DNA of 64,000 bases, taken from Pithys albifrons albifrons (taxonomy: Eukaryota; Chordata; Aves; Passeriformes; Thamnophilidae). The notes below the pieces were generated by a model. That model was not told the DNA's origin, made no database searches, and was given only the letters and a program-made list of their open reading frames with translations. Below are positions 9,301 through 24,300 of this stretch, piece after piece. Both the position numbers and the translations under genes were made by a program. The first letter of the stretch is position 1, and every line of letters begins with the position of its first letter. The DNA lies in contig NC_092463.1 in the NCBI RefSeq assembly GCF_047495875.1, positions 5,083,557-5,147,556 of the forward strand, written 5' to 3'.

Positions 9301-12300
9301 ATGTTTTTATTTCTCAATATGCTACTGGCCAGAAAGAGGCTCTGAGAGCAGTGTTAAAGCAAAAGTAAGTGTGTGGTGTTGGTAGTGACTTAGCTGTGCT
9401 GTTTCTATACAGATGTACAGCTATACCCTTCAGTTTTTACCAAAATTCATAGCTGGTAAGAAAAAAGTGTTATTTACTGTTCTTTGTTACTATTCTTTTT
9501 CTGTCTGTGAGGGTGTTTTGAGTTTATTTTATCATTCACTGGAGTATCTTGTTTATTTTGTGTACTTTTGAGAACACCTTTAGACTATTGGAATTAATGA
9601 TTTTATGATAGAAGAGTCAGACAAGATAATTCCCCTTGTGCCAAAACTACGTAATAATTTTTAGGACAGATAAAGACATATGCTGTTTATCCATGGGCTG
9701 GAAATCTTGAGGATCAAAAATCTAGTTAGACTTTGCTGCTGGAATCACAGAATGGTTTGGGTTGGAAGGGACCTGGAAGACCACCTTGTTCCAGCTCCTG
9801 CCATGAACAGGGACACCTTCCACTAGCCCAGGTTGCTCCAAACCTGGGACACTGAACTTCATAAAACACAAACTGCAAACATATTCTTTGTTGTGGTTGC
9901 AGGGAAATGCCTTTTGTATTAGTATCTGTAAGCTAATCCTGAGAAGTTTCTTGTGCCATGTTAAAAGATGGGAGTGAATTTGTTTCTTACATCATAGAAT
10001 TGATTGGGTTGGAAAAGACCTCTGAGATCATCAAGTCCAACCCTTGGTCCAACTCCAGTCCCTTTACCAGATCATGGCACTCAGTGCCACGGCCAAGCTC
10101 AGTTGAAAAACCTCCAGGGATGGGGAATCCACCCCCTCTCTGGGCAGCCCATTCCAATGCCTGATTCCTCTCTCTGCAAAGAATTTGTTTCTGATCTCCA
10201 GCTTCAATTTCCCCTGGCAGAGCTTGAGCCCATCGTGCCCCCTTGTCCTATTGCTGAGTGCCTGGGATACTGAAATCTTCAAGAAATGGTTATATAGTGA
10301 TATCAGTGCTATGTATGGGGAATCATTTGCTTGGAGGAGATATGGAGAAAACAGTGCTATTGACATACACTTATTTTTGCAGAGCTCAGAATCCTCCTGT
10401 ACCTAAGGAGGTGAAGGTGCAGCTCTTGGGAAGTGGCTCCACAGGAAAAAGGGAAGGTGTTGGTCCTGACAGCAGGTCAGCCCCCAGGGAAGTGGACTCT
10501 GCAACAACCATTGCTGCAGCCACAGCTGCTGCCATTGCCACGACAGCTCCACTCTTCAGGGTGAGTAAGAGGCTTGTGGGAACATCAGTTCTTTGTCCAC
10601 TAAAAATAGTAGATGTTCCAAACAAGCCTCAAATCATTGGTAGTAGCTCCAGAGAGCCTGAGTGTGTCTGCTCATTTTTCTCTGTGTGTTTGGAAACACA
10701 CACTTACTGACCAACACACCAAAGGGAACTCATTTGGATTTGGCTGAATGGTCAAAGATCAGAGACCGTTTGATTTCTCTTTTAGAAATCTGTAATATTG
10801 CCAAACCACCAAACACTAGGCTAAGTAGGGTTTTATTTATGTCTTTTGGAAAGCAAATCCAGGATTCTGTGAAGGATGTTTTGCTCTCTTCATGCTTTCA
10901 CCTCTTCTGAAGTAAGGAGGTTTTTTCCTCCTTTTTTTAATTTTGTCCTCTCTTGCAGGTTCAAAATGACTTGGAGGCCAAAGTGAACTCAGTTTCAGCA
11001 TTACTTAATAAACTGCAGGAGACAGACAGACACCTGCAGCGTGTGGCTGAACAGCAAACCAGCATGAAGGCTCAGCATGAGGGGCCCCACTGTCACCAGA
11101 GAGTCAGTGAGCTTGAAAAACAAATGAATGCTTTCATGGTGCAACGGATCCAGCATCTGGAAAAGATACAGGAGCAGCAAATGAGTATTCAGGTACCTGA
11201 GTCACAGTGCAGTAGCTCTACTTTAATCATTTCATCTGTATCTCTGTGTTGATTTTATAATAATTTGGATTATGTCTTACTATGAGAAAGAAAAAAAACT
11301 TTTGGGAAAAGTTTTATTTCTGATTCTGTCCCAGATAACTCCTTTCCCCTCCTCCCTAATTTTTGTGTCTGTGGAAAGTAAATGCAAGAATTGTTAAATG
11401 TTCTCATTCCCTCTGAGAAATTAAGTCTTTGTTAATTGAGGATACTTCTACTTAATAAGTAGCCAGTCAGCTTAAAAATCTAAGTTATAAATGTAAGGCC
11501 TGTGTGCTTTTTGAAAGGCAGAATAATGTCCAGATACATGTGTACTCTGAGGCTGTAAATGACTTTTCTCTCAAATACAACATCAAAAGCTGTTTAATGT
11601 GATTTAATGGCAAGTATTTATGCTTGGAATTGAAATGAATGCATATATCATTCCAGAAAGAAAGAGAGAGCACTCATGACAAGAAAGACCTTGAGGGGCT
11701 GGAGTGTGTGCAGAGAAGGGAATGGAGATGGGGAAGGATCTGGAGCAGCTGAGGGAGCTGGGAGGGCTCAGCCTGAACCCTCAGGAGGAGGAGGCTCAGG
11801 GGGGACTTTCCTGCTCTCTGCAACATCTTGTCAGGAGTCAGGCTCTGCTCCCAGGGAACAGCAATAGGATGAGAGGAAACTGCCTCAAGTTGCACCAGGG
11901 GAGGTTTAGTTTGGATATTAGGGAAAATGTCTTCAACACAGGGTGGTCAGGAATTGGAACAGGCTGCCCAGGGCAGTCATGGAGTCCCCATGCTTGGAAG
12001 TGTTCAGAAAACATGTGAATGTGGCACTTGGGGACATGGTTTGGTGGTGTTACTGGGAGAGTGATGGGACTTGCTGACCTTAGAGGGCCTTTCTAACCTT
12101 AACAGTTCTCAGATCTGATTATCTGTAATTTTTCCTCTCAGTCTCATCTCCTCAGCTCTGCAGTGAACACACGTGGGTTGCAGCAGAATCCTGTGCCTCC
12201 CTCCAGTGTCCTGGTAAAGCAATCTGAGCAGCCAGAGCAGAGATCACTCACTAATGAAGTGCCTTCCTGTCAGAGGGGTTTGTTTCCTACCAGTCATGCA

Positions 12301-15300
12301 CCAGCCCAAGGTGAAGACAAATTCTTAGTTCCTTATTTTCAATATTAGTTTTGCATTAATTTTGTTTCCATTAATATTGGATTGTACATCACATCAGTAA
12401 TGAGTAGTAAACATTCCCTTGGTGTGACTGGTTTTATTGCCTGATATAACATGTAACTTATACCATTTATTCTGAAGATGTTCCAGTGTCTTCCAGTTTA
12501 AAATAAAGTGAGAGTTTTAGTTTACTAAGTGCTCAGTCTGCACCAGAAGATGCCTGTACTTAAAGTAATCTTAGTGAGAAACAATCTTTGTGGAAGGCTG
12601 TAATAAACTAGTTCATATTATCTTAGAATGGTGCTGGTGCTGGTGCTGGTTTGCTCCCTTAAGAACAGCATTCAGAGATACAAAATTTTCTTCCTATTTA
12701 CTTTTTCAACTAGTTCTGTAATGTTTGTCATTTTTGTGAAAAATTCATAAAGCTGACATGGCTTTTTTGGTTTTTGAGGTTTTTTTCTAGATTTTACAAG
12801 GGCCTGGAGTGGTAGGACAAGGGGGATTGGCTTCCCACTGCCAGAGGGAGTGGTTGGATGGGATATTGGGAAGACACTGTTGGCTGGGAGGGTGGGCAGA
12901 CCCTGGCACAGGTTGTCCAGAGAAACTGTGGCTGCCCCATCCCTGGAAGTGTCCAAGGCCAGGCTGGATGGAGCTTGGATTAACCTGGGATAGTGAAAGG
13001 TGTTCCTGCTCATGGCAGGGGGTAGAATGAGATGCTCTTTAAGTTCCATTCTAACCCAAACCCTTCTGTGATTCTCTGATATCTTTTCCTATGAAGAAGA
13101 TGAACATTCAAATAACTAGTTTTGTTTGTTTTTCTGGAAGCATATTCAAGTCATTTTCCAAGTAATGGGATTCATACACAAAAGTCTCCTCTGAAGACAC
13201 CAGTTCCTCGGAGATGTGCCCCACAACCTGTATCAAAAAATGGGAAAATCCCACAGAAAGAAAACTCTGTGGAAAAGGAAAATATTCCCAAGGCTACAAG
13301 TGAAGGTATTGTAAGACACTCCTGTTCTCCAGTGGCCGGGGAGTACTTTGTGTGGTCCTCACCCACTCTGAGCTGTTGGTTTGGTGACACTTAAATACAG
13401 ACATTCAGAATATTTGGAATATACGTTTGGGAAGGGTTGGGTTTGTGAATAAATCCCTCATAACTAATTGAAGACTTGTTGACAATGATGTTCTAACCTA
13501 CAGCATCTCGACAGGATTGCTCACTGAAATGTGTTCTCAGGTGGAAAATCAGATGCCCATTCATTGCCAGGTTTATAGAAGAGTAGACAGAATAGTGCAG
13601 AACTTGGGAGCTGCTCAATAACTTTGTCATGATCATTGGCTGAATTGAGATTTTCTGGATTTTTTTTGTGGATCCACAAGGTCTCTGTTTTTTGTAATGA
13701 AAACAGCATGTGTAAAGGAAATAAAGAGTAATTTTCTTTTACTGCTTTTGATCAGATTAGTGGCATGAACATCTAATAAAAATGATAAAGCACTTTTTTT
13801 ATTTGGTTGTGTTTAGAATTGTTGGATGATCTAAGATTTAGGAAGAACATTTCAAAGATCCAGCCATTATGCTCTAACAAAATGCCTGTGTGTGTCTTTC
13901 TCACATGCAGCTTCTGTCTCTGTCATGAAGCTGCCACATATTCCTGTTGTTCTGTGGGTCCAGGATTAAATGAAAAGAGACAAAGGAAGAAACATTCTGT
14001 CCATAATGCCACAGATTTGTTCTCTGTGACTCAGTTCATCCCACCCCAGTTTCATTCATCTGTACTCTGGCTTGGCTAATTTAAAGCAGTCTTAGGAAGA
14101 TAAATTTGTGTGAGTGGTTTTATGTGACTTGCCTTATCTGAAATAAATAGATTTAAAAATATTTTACTATCCTTAGTGGATATTATATAATGGTGAAATA
14201 ACTGGAAAGAAAAAGAAAGTCCTAAATATAGTGAACAAACTTAACTTTCTGTTTTTGTACCTTAGGTGAAGTGAAACATCTGGGGCATGTTATAAATTCT
14301 GAAGAAATTCCACTGAGGCAAAATGAATACTCCAGGAAAACAGCATTAAACAGCAAGGAAATGAACTGGCATTCTGAGGGAGACAGGTAAATAAACACAG
14401 GTATCCAAAACAGAGGAAGAGGGTTTTTTAATGAAATTCAGAGAAGGTGCATTAGATATTTATGGTGTAATAGAGTCCCTGGTGTGGTCCCTGGGCCTGC
14501 CAAAGCTGTGCTTGAAGCAAAACACTGGACTATTTCTGTGCTACTTCTGCATTACTTTTGGTAGGACCTGAGGGAACAGCAAAGCTGAGTCAGGAGAGTT
14601 TGGGATGGGTATTAGGAAAATGTTTTTCACCCAGAGAATGGTTGGTCACGGACCAGGCTCCCCAGGGCAGTGGGCACAGCACCAGGCCTGACAGAGCTCA
14701 GGAAGTGTTTGGACAACGCTCTCGGGAACATGGTGAGATTTTTGGGATGTCCTGTGCAGGGCCAGGAGTTGAACTGGATGATCCTTGTGGGTCCCTTCCA
14801 GCTCAGGATGTTCCACAGTTGTGTGATTTCTGTTGCACTGCAGGTAATTGGAGGCTTATTGCTGAGGATGGTTCGTGACACCTTTCTCAGAGGGCCCTGG
14901 GTGGCTCTTGGAGAGCTTTTCATAGAATCATAGAATGGATTGAGTTGGAAAAGACCTCTGAGATTATCAAGTCCAACCCTTGGTCCAACTCCAGTCCCTT
15001 TACCAGGTCATGGCACTCAGTGCCACGGCCAATCTCAGTTGAAAAACCTCCAGGGATGGGGAATCCACCCCCTCTCTGGGCAGCCCATTCCAATGCCTGA
15101 GCACTCTCTCTGGAAAGAATTTGTTTCTGCTCTCCAACTTCAATTTCCCCTGGCAGAGCTTGAGCCCATTGTGCCCCCTTGTCCTATTGCTGAGTGCCTG
15201 GGAGAAGAGACCAACCCCACCTGGCCAGAACTTCCCTTCAGGCAGTTCTAGACAGTGCTGAGGTCACCTCTGAGCCTCCTCTTCTCCAGGCTAAACACCC

Positions 15301-18300
15301 CCAGCTCCCTCAGCCTCTCCCCACAGCACTTGTGCTCCAGTCCCTTCTCCAGCCTCGTTGCTCTTCTCTGGCTCCGCTCCAGCCCCTCAATCTCTTTCCT
15401 GAACTGAGGGGCCCAGAACTGAACACAACACTCAAGGTGTGGCCTCCCCAAGGCAGAGTCCAGGGGAAGGGTCACTGCCCTGGGCCTGCTGGCCACGCTC
15501 GTTTTGATCCAGGCCAGGATCCCATTGGTCTTCTTGGCCTCCTGGGCACACTGTTGACTCCTGTTGAGCTTCCTGTCAATTAGACGTAGTTTTACTGTTG
15601 AAAATACCAGGATACAGCTCAAGGTGTTTAGTGATAAGCAGAGAAAACAGTTATCTCTCTGTAACTTCAGATGCAGAAGCAAGTTCCACTTTATCTAAAG
15701 GTTTGGTGTTCTTGCCCTCTGAATTCATGCTTGGTTTCACAGCTGGGGCTGCTTTTTTGGGCCACATGGGGAGGCATGAGAGGTTTAATCAGGAGTGTTT
15801 CTCCCATCAGGCACACTGCTTTGCATACACAGCCACTCCCTGCTTTTGAAAGTTACAGTTCAATTGAGAAAACAGTGAAAAAAGCAGATGATTTACTTCA
15901 AGATCTCAGCCAGTTGAGAAGAGAAATGCACAACATGCTCCAGGTAAGGTCAATGTAATCAGAATGGGAAGGAGTTTTGAATAAGAGGAATAAAAAATGT
16001 GGAGAAAAACTTAGAGGTCTGGTATCTGTGAGTGTTACTCTTGCTTCTACCCCTGTAAAAGGAACAACATGTGTTTATAATTACTTGAAATACTGGAGTC
16101 TGTGTGTGTGGAAGGGGTTTGAGCCTGAGTAATGTCTTTATGAGCCTGCAATGGACTGCACTGTGTAGGCTCTTCCTGCCATTCTGCCAAATAACAAACA
16201 GATGAGAAGGAGAGAGAGAAGGAAAGAGAGTTATTTACTTGTTTGTTTTAAAGTTTTGGGTATTTTCAGTGCTTACTATCTGCCTGTTCTCTTCCTGTGG
16301 TAGTAGTGCTGATGTGACATTCCCATTTGGGAAGGAACAGTGTCCCATTTATCTGCAGTCAGCTTTAGGGATCATTGAGCACTTCCTTTCTCATTTTGCC
16401 ACTTCATTTTGCAGACAATGCTGTTTCCAAGGAATTGCCTGGTATTAGATTCTTGTACTGTTTCTTATGCTAATTATTTTGTACCTTTGGAGGCACAAAA
16501 TCTGATTTTGTGCTTGCAACATGTAACTTTTGACAATTGAGGCTTTTATCTGTTTGTTAACCTGAAGGTGCCTCTGTGCTGGGGTCCTCTCTTGCAAATA
16601 GGCACAGTGGGAAAGAAGAAGGACTTGGAAATTCAGGTCTCTGAATGAGCTTGAAATACAATAGCTTTGATTCTGTTGGTTTCAGCTTTCATAGTTCCCT
16701 AAAAAATACTTTGTAGTAGGTGCCAGTTACTTGTTGCTTTATCTTTAGAAAATGTAGCTTCATTTGTCAGATCTTACAGTGTAGCTGTTGCATTTTTATG
16801 TAGATTTTGCAGCATTTAGTGGATTATGTTTAACTGTTCTGTTAGGAATAGAACAGGTGCCATGTGTCCCATTTATGTTGTAAATATTTACTTTCCACTA
16901 TTGCTAAAAACTAAAAAAAGTAACATAACTTAGTATGGGCAACAGAACAAGATGGGAAAGAAAAGGCAGGGAGGAAAGACAAAGGTGACATAAATGGTTT
17001 GAAATGTCTCCTTTCTTATGAAAAAGGTCAGTGGGAAGACAGATGATCAGCAGATGGAGAATTGGGTCAATCAGGGACTTACCTATTGACTTCTCACTGT
17101 GGGGTGAGATATAAATGTTTGTATAAATGAGCACTTACTCTGTCATAAAGCAAAGGAAAGGGCTGAGTGAGCTGAGGACAGAAGGTGGTGCTGTAACCCC
17201 ACAGAAGAGCAGTGAGGTTTGGTGGGTAACAGGGAGTTCATTGTGCCCAATTAAACTGATTAAACATCTACTTTGGATTTGACCTTGACAGATCTGTCTC
17301 TAGATTAAAGTTTCAACAGCTCTTCCTCTGTCTTTTTAGGAAGCAAATTCATGGAAATCTGACATGAATGATCTTATTAAGGTATATCTTGACTTTTTTA
17401 ATTTCTTTTTTAAAATACTGTGACACTGACACAGCTTTGAATGTTTGCAGTGAAACAGCACTGCAGTAACCATTGCATACCTGTGTGTTTGTTAAAAGGA
17501 TGCTCTTATGTACAGATTACATAACTTAAAATTAGATTTAACTTGTTCTTAGATTTGCCTTAACCAGTCTTAGTGAAATACCTTGAGGGGATAATACAAA
17601 TGTCAGGCATAAAAGCTTCTCTCTCAAATGGACACAGTGTGGATTGATAATTATTATTATTTCATGATTTGGGCCTACCTGGCAACTTTACTTCATTTTA
17701 CAGTTGAACACAGATCTGTAATTCTGTTATTTTCTCACAGATTTTGAGTGTCTTATTGAGCTACTGTTTTTCAATAAGTTTATTTAAAAATGAAAACTTA
17801 TGTAAAATTGATAAACAATTCAGAATATTGTCCTTTTTCCACCAGGGAAAACCAGGATCATGGGATGAGTGTGTTGATTTCTGTTTTGTTGTGTCCATTG
17901 TGACAGAACACCTGTTAGAACTTGAAATTTTGGTCAGTTCTGATTCATGCAATAATAGCCTTAAAGCCAAAACTGACTTGTGATCTGTGGAGTAATTTTT
18001 TTATTGTTCATACAGTTGATGCTTTAAGAGTCTACATCAAGTTTGGGTATTTGGTGTTGGTTTGGGGTTTCTTTTTATGCACATTTATCTCTTTTTAAAC
18101 TTCTTTTTGTTAAATCAAGCTCTCTACTTGGGGACCTCTGAGTTTCATCAGGAGTGTGAGAATGAATGTGAGAACTTGTTTCCTGTGTTTGTGTCCCTTC
18201 CTTTTGTGTTTAGCAGCTGATTTATGCTCGATTGGTATCTCTGTAAAAGAGTTCAGCCAAGGAAAAGGCTGGTAGTGGCTTCATTGTTCCTTCTGAAAAG

Positions 18301-21300
18301 TGAAAGTCGGTGAAAGTGGAAGAGGATCAAAGGCTGTTAAAGGGTTTATTTTGTTAAAACTTACAAGTACTGATTGGTGTTTCTTGGGGTAAACTGATGC
18401 AGAATGAGTGCATATATTTAGGGAGTTTTTTTATTTGGCTTTTAATTATACTCAACTACTGTTACATGGAGAGATTTGCATGTGATACTTTTGTGCCTAA
18501 TTGCCATCTTTGCACGTGCTAATTGGCTCCATCACTTCTCATGCTTGACATCATTTGCCATTTGAGATCTTTTGGGTGTCTTTCACTTTTCCTGACTTCT
18601 AAATATATTTGCAACATACTGAATGTTCTGGAGTAACTCAAGTTGCTGATAGTATTCCATATAGTGGCACTGATAGGATAACAGATTCCCAGGAAATTAC
18701 AATCTCTGATTAAAAGCTGCAGGTTCTGTTTCAATTTTAGTCCAAAAATCCCACTGTTGAGCCTGATCCTCCTGAACATCATCTGCCCAATAAACCATCC
18801 ATCCTTCAGAGCACTGAAGTGCCCAAATCCATCCTGAGGGATGCTGAGAGGACTTTGAGAGGAGTTCAAAACAATAAGAAAGTTCTGGAAGAGAATCTGG
18901 AAGCTCTTACTCGTGCAAAAGGTGAAGATGCCACATATTCCTTCATGGACACCTTGGCTACAAACAGGTCAGACCCTCCAGTGCAGAGCCTGTGAGGCTG
19001 CCCCTGTGTGTGCTCTCCCTCTGGCACCTTTCTTTTCTATTTTTTATATCTCTGCATTGAAGAACTAATGCCCTTCCCTGCAAAAAGTACCTATTGACTC
19101 TTCTCAGCAATCTTTAGCTGATTTTGGAACTTTATGTGGTGCTTGACCCTTGTGATGTGAGCTGAATTGTTGTCACGTGCCTGTAACTTCTTGCCAGGTC
19201 TGAATTCTGAGGCTTCATCACCTGCACAAACTGCTCTGCTGTGCCAGGACTTCGGGGCATTTCGCTGCTTCCATATGAACGTTCCAAACAAATAAGAAAA
19301 TTAAAGACTAATTTCATCATTTGTAATCCTGTAAATGTTACAGAATTAGTCAAGAATTAGTCACCCTACAGCACATCTTTGTTTCTGAATTTTTGCTTCA
19401 TTACTTGTGTTAAATATTCCCACTTGAATCATAACAAAGGTTTTTCTATTAAAATTCAACTTAAATTTGCATTTTCCTGAGGAAAGTAACTGTCCTATTC
19501 ATGTAAATTTTTTTTTTGAGGCATCATACCTGCTCTCATTATCTTTTAGACCATGTAGTAATTTGTCATCTGCTTTTTGTCTTTTCAGCTGGTGTATTTT
19601 TGTTGCCTTCTTTTTCAGTTTTGATCAAAGTCGGAACTGACACATCTTATTCCCAGATGTTTGTAGTGATGTTAGTGCTTAAGGAGTTGGGAGTGGGGTT
19701 TGCAGGTGGCATTCTCTGGGACCAGAGTTGGATTTGGAAAGTCACAGAATCATAGAATGAATTGGGCTGGAAAAGACCTCTGAGATCATCAAGTCCAACC
19801 CTTGGTCCAGCTCCAGCCCCTTTACCAGATCATGGCACTCAGTGCCACGGCCAAGCTCAGTTGAAAAACCTCCAGGGATGGGGAATCCACCCCCTCTCTG
19901 GGCAGCCCATTCCAATGCCTGAGCACTCTCTCTGCAAAGAATTTGTTTCTGCTCTCCAACTTCAATTTCCCCTGTCAGAGCTTGAGCCCGTGCCCCCTTG
20001 TCCTATTGCTGAGTGCCTGGGAGAAGAGACCAACCCCCACCTGGGTACAACTTCCCTTCAGGTAGTTATGGCTTTGCTTAGTGCCTTTGGAGGATGTAGA
20101 GTTCCAAAATCCTCCTATCTGTGCTCTGGGTTTATGGCTTTTTTAGGTCACTCCCTTGCCAGGAACAAATCTGTGCAATTTCAGAAGCACTGAGCTAAAA
20201 TAGTTCTCTTCTGTTCCAGGGATGTGTTGGAAGAGATTCGTATCAGGAGGACTGTGGATGAGTGGATTAAGGCAATCAGTGAAGAAATCCAGGTATGGCT
20301 GGGAAAATGAGTTTGGATTTTTCCATTATATTTCCTCACCTTGCCTTGTTCTTTCACATCAGTAGTAAAGTGGTTTACTCACACCCTGAAAACATGAGAA
20401 AACTGCTTATTATTACTAATATGTAGTAAGCTAGAATAAAATATCTAGTTCTGTTTTAAAACTTCAGTTGCTCAGTGAAAATCTCTGCTGCCTAACGTGG
20501 AAAACAGGCCATTTCTCAGAGCTTCAAAGTTACCCACACACTCTTCTGATGGCCTTGAAGATAAAAATCTCCATTTGTTATGTTTATGTTTTGTCTTTAG
20601 GCTGAAATGGCAAGAAATGATGCAGAACAAGTGAAATATGATCCAAAGGTCCCATGGATCAAGAGAGCCCAAAATCTCAGGGCTGTGAAGGGCAAGAAAG
20701 AAATGAAAGCAAAAACTCAAAAAATCCAAGGATGTTTGACAAAGATGCCTTTATGTGCAGCTAAGCCCCTGCAGAAGCAAGAGGAAGATCCCACAAGGAA
20801 ACAGAGGCTGAGAACTTCCTTTCCTGAAAGTTTGCAGAGGAGAGAAGGAAGGGCAGATGTGAGTTCCCAAGTGGTTGGTTTCTTTTTTTTGGTGACTGCT
20901 GTTAATGCAGTATCAACGTGACAAATTGTGTGTCACTGTAATAATTTGAATTTAAATTGGTGGCCCTGTCCTGTTCAGATTTTCATACATGAAGAATTGT
21001 AAACTGCTTTGGTTTTTTTCCCTTTTTGTTGTGCCTCAGGGCCCTATGAGTGGAAGTGCACTGGTACAAAATGAAGATTATCTGAGTCGAGTTTATGGCA
21101 AACCAATTTACCAGGGCCATCGTAGCACCCTCAAAAAAGCACCATACCTGAGGTTCAACTCTCCCTCTCCCAAATCCAAACTCCCAAGACCCAAGCTGAT
21201 AGAGTGTGTTAAAGGTAAGTAATCATTTGATGTGAACAAAGTGTTCCTTCCCAGTTTTCTGTACTAGGAATTCCTTGTATAAATGAAGGGTTTTAATTGC

Positions 21301-24300
21301 AGTTCACCTGCTCTTCAGTTTCAAGCTTAAGAAACTGCAGTGGGCTTTCCAGTGGGGTGGTCACTGCCCAGGCTTGCCAGCATTAAGAGGCATTTGGCAA
21401 ATTCCTCAGCACCAGGTTTTAATTTTTGATCAGCCCTGAATTGCTCAGAAAATGGTAAGATGATTGTTTAGCTCCTGTCCAACTGAAATAGTCTATTTCT
21501 GTTTAAGATGCTCTTTTCAAAACTAAAACTACACCCATAAATTTTCAGACTTGCTTAGTGTGTATCTTACTTATTATAGCATATCAAGTAAATACTTATT
21601 TCTAAATTTAATGAGTATATTAATAAATCTCTGTTGTTGTGCAAGTCTTAAAGAGCTGAATTGCTGGAAGTGATCACATCTGAAAGCTGAGTGTGTTGGA
21701 AGATGAACTCAGCTTTTGATAAAGGTCACTGAGGGACAGATTCTTTATACCAGATTTATCCAGTCATGTCATTTAAATGCTTAGTTCATTCAGAGTTCAG
21801 AAATGTAATGACATTTGAAAGATTGAGGGAGCCTGAGAGTTCATTTCCCACTTCTAACACATTAATTGAAATATGAAAAATTAAATGTATGGGTGAGAAG
21901 ATGACATCTGTTAACTTGAAAATATTGAAAGATGCAATCAGAGTCATTGGTGAAGTTCACTAAGTGCAAGCAACTTCTTTTGTTAGTCCAGTCAGGGTTA
22001 GAAGAAGATTATAACTTCTTTCTGTAAGAGCTTGTTAAGTCTTTTTAATTGATAAAGGTTATTAGTTGATTAATAATGAATTCCATTCATTAGTTTTGTA
22101 GGCAGTGTGTTAGGATAAGAAGATCCTAATTTCCAAACCTATTAAAAATGTGTAAAAAATTATAAAAGAGTGAGACTATATGATATCTGAAATAAGTGTA
22201 GATAAAATTTATCTTGAGTTAGTAGAAAGTAATGCTTTAATTGGATCTTAATACAGAAAATAAGGTTAATCCTTCACTGATATGTCAGAAAAACTACTTT
22301 GGAAGGTATTACTGCAAGATGAAGTGATAAATTAGATGATAAAGGATAATAATGGAGAGAAAGTGTGGAGATGGGAGAGAGGGTTCAGTGTGAGAGTAGT
22401 TCAAGTGATTTTGGGCACAGTAGAGTTAATGGGATGTGCATCCATGGGGAAATATTGGCTGGCTCCCTCCACACTTCTTGCACTTCCACTGTTGTTACCC
22501 ATGCAGGGAAAATATACTTGATGCAATCTTAGATGTCATGTTTAAAAATGCTGCCTGGGTTTTTATTAGAGCTGTAAAAATGCTTTATTCTGGGTGAAAT
22601 ACAAGAGATTACCATCAGAAGGCAGTCACTTGATGAAAGCATGTTTTTAGGCCATCAAAGTGTGTGGCATAAAACATGAACATGTCTTTGAAGACAAGCA
22701 CTGCTGAGTTTGAGGTTGGGGGATTACATTATAATTATTGTTGTTGTTTTAATACTATTGAGCAACCTGGGCTAGTGGAAGGTGTCCCTGTCCAAGGCAG
22801 GAGGTTGGAACTGGATGAGCTCTAAGGTGCCTTCCCACCCAAACCATTCTATGGTAATAATGTTTATCCACAGTGGCAAATCCTCAAAACAGCACAAGAA
22901 TCTCTTGTTTAGCCTAACAAGGTCTTTATGCCACTTCTGGCACTTCCCTTACCTGTGCTCTGCAGCTCAGTTGTGATCCACGAGGAAAGAGTGTTATTGT
23001 TAGGAAGTATTCACAATTCTGGAAAATGTGGGTTACAGCTCTGGCAAAAACCTTGAAAACCTCAAGACCTACTTTCTTTTTTAAAAGGTGAGAACTGGTT
23101 ACATGAAAACTGATAGTCTTGTTGCTTGTATATTTTGTTTTACCTCTCTTGAAACGTGTCTTTTTTTTGTGAAAAAAAGTATACTGGTATATATACTGGT
23201 GTACTGTGGTATAGACCAGCATGAAAAATCACTATTCTTGACTCCTGGCTATGCTGCACACATATAATTTAATTTATTCTGCACAGATTTGTTTGAATAA
23301 AATGTGTGCACTTAGTGTAGCAGTAACAGTGATACAGAGACCACTAAGATTTGGACCGAGAACAGACACTTCTTTAAAAATATTTAATCAGCAGTTCTGC
23401 TTTTGCTGAGTCCAAAATGAATTTTCTTCTGTATTTCTTGGGCTCTTGGCCCTCATAGAAGGTCACAACTTTTCCAGGGAGGCCAATTTCATCATTCCAG
23501 CAACAGCATCCTGTAAAGTGGCAGAAACAGTGCCCTCTCCTCCACCTAATTATAATAAATAGGTAATTTGGTGACTTGAAACTACCAGCTTTCTACCAAT
23601 AGTGTGTTGAATTCAGTGGTGTCAGTGAAATCATAGAATCAGTTGGGCTGGAAAAGACCTCTGAGATCATCAAGTCCAACCCTTGGGCCAACTCCAGTCC
23701 CTCTACCAGATCATGGCACTCAGTGCCACGGCCAATCTCAGTTTAAAAACCTCCAGGGATGGGGAATCCACCCCCTCTCTGGGCAGCCCATTCCAATGCC
23801 TGAGCACTCTCTCTGCAAAGAATTTGTTTCTGCTCTCCAACTTAAATTTCCCCTGGCAGAGCTTGAGCCCATCGTGCCCCCTTGTCCTATTGCTGAGTGC
23901 CTGGGAGAAGAGACCAACCCCCACCTGGCCAGAACTTCCCTTCAGGTAGTTCTAGACAGTGGTGAGGTGATGTGAAAGTATAGGTTGTGTGCAGTTTTAA
24001 GAAGCTGCTCCTGTGCTTCTTTTCTGCTGGAGGCAAAGAGAAATGAAAGAGAAAACTGCACTGGGTCAATGGGACCTTCAGCCTTCCAGAATTCCTGTGA
24101 CTGGCACAGTTGGGAAGCTCTTTGCCTGAAAACAGGGGGAACTCTGGAGAGCCTTTGCCCAGAAAGGTTCCCTTCCAAGCCACTCAGTCCCACTGCAGCA
24201 GCACAGCAATGTGTGTTTGCATGAATAAAGAACCAGAAAATCTCTTATTTCACATCAGGCTGCACTTGTGGAAAGTTATGGGTTTGTCTCTATTGGGACA

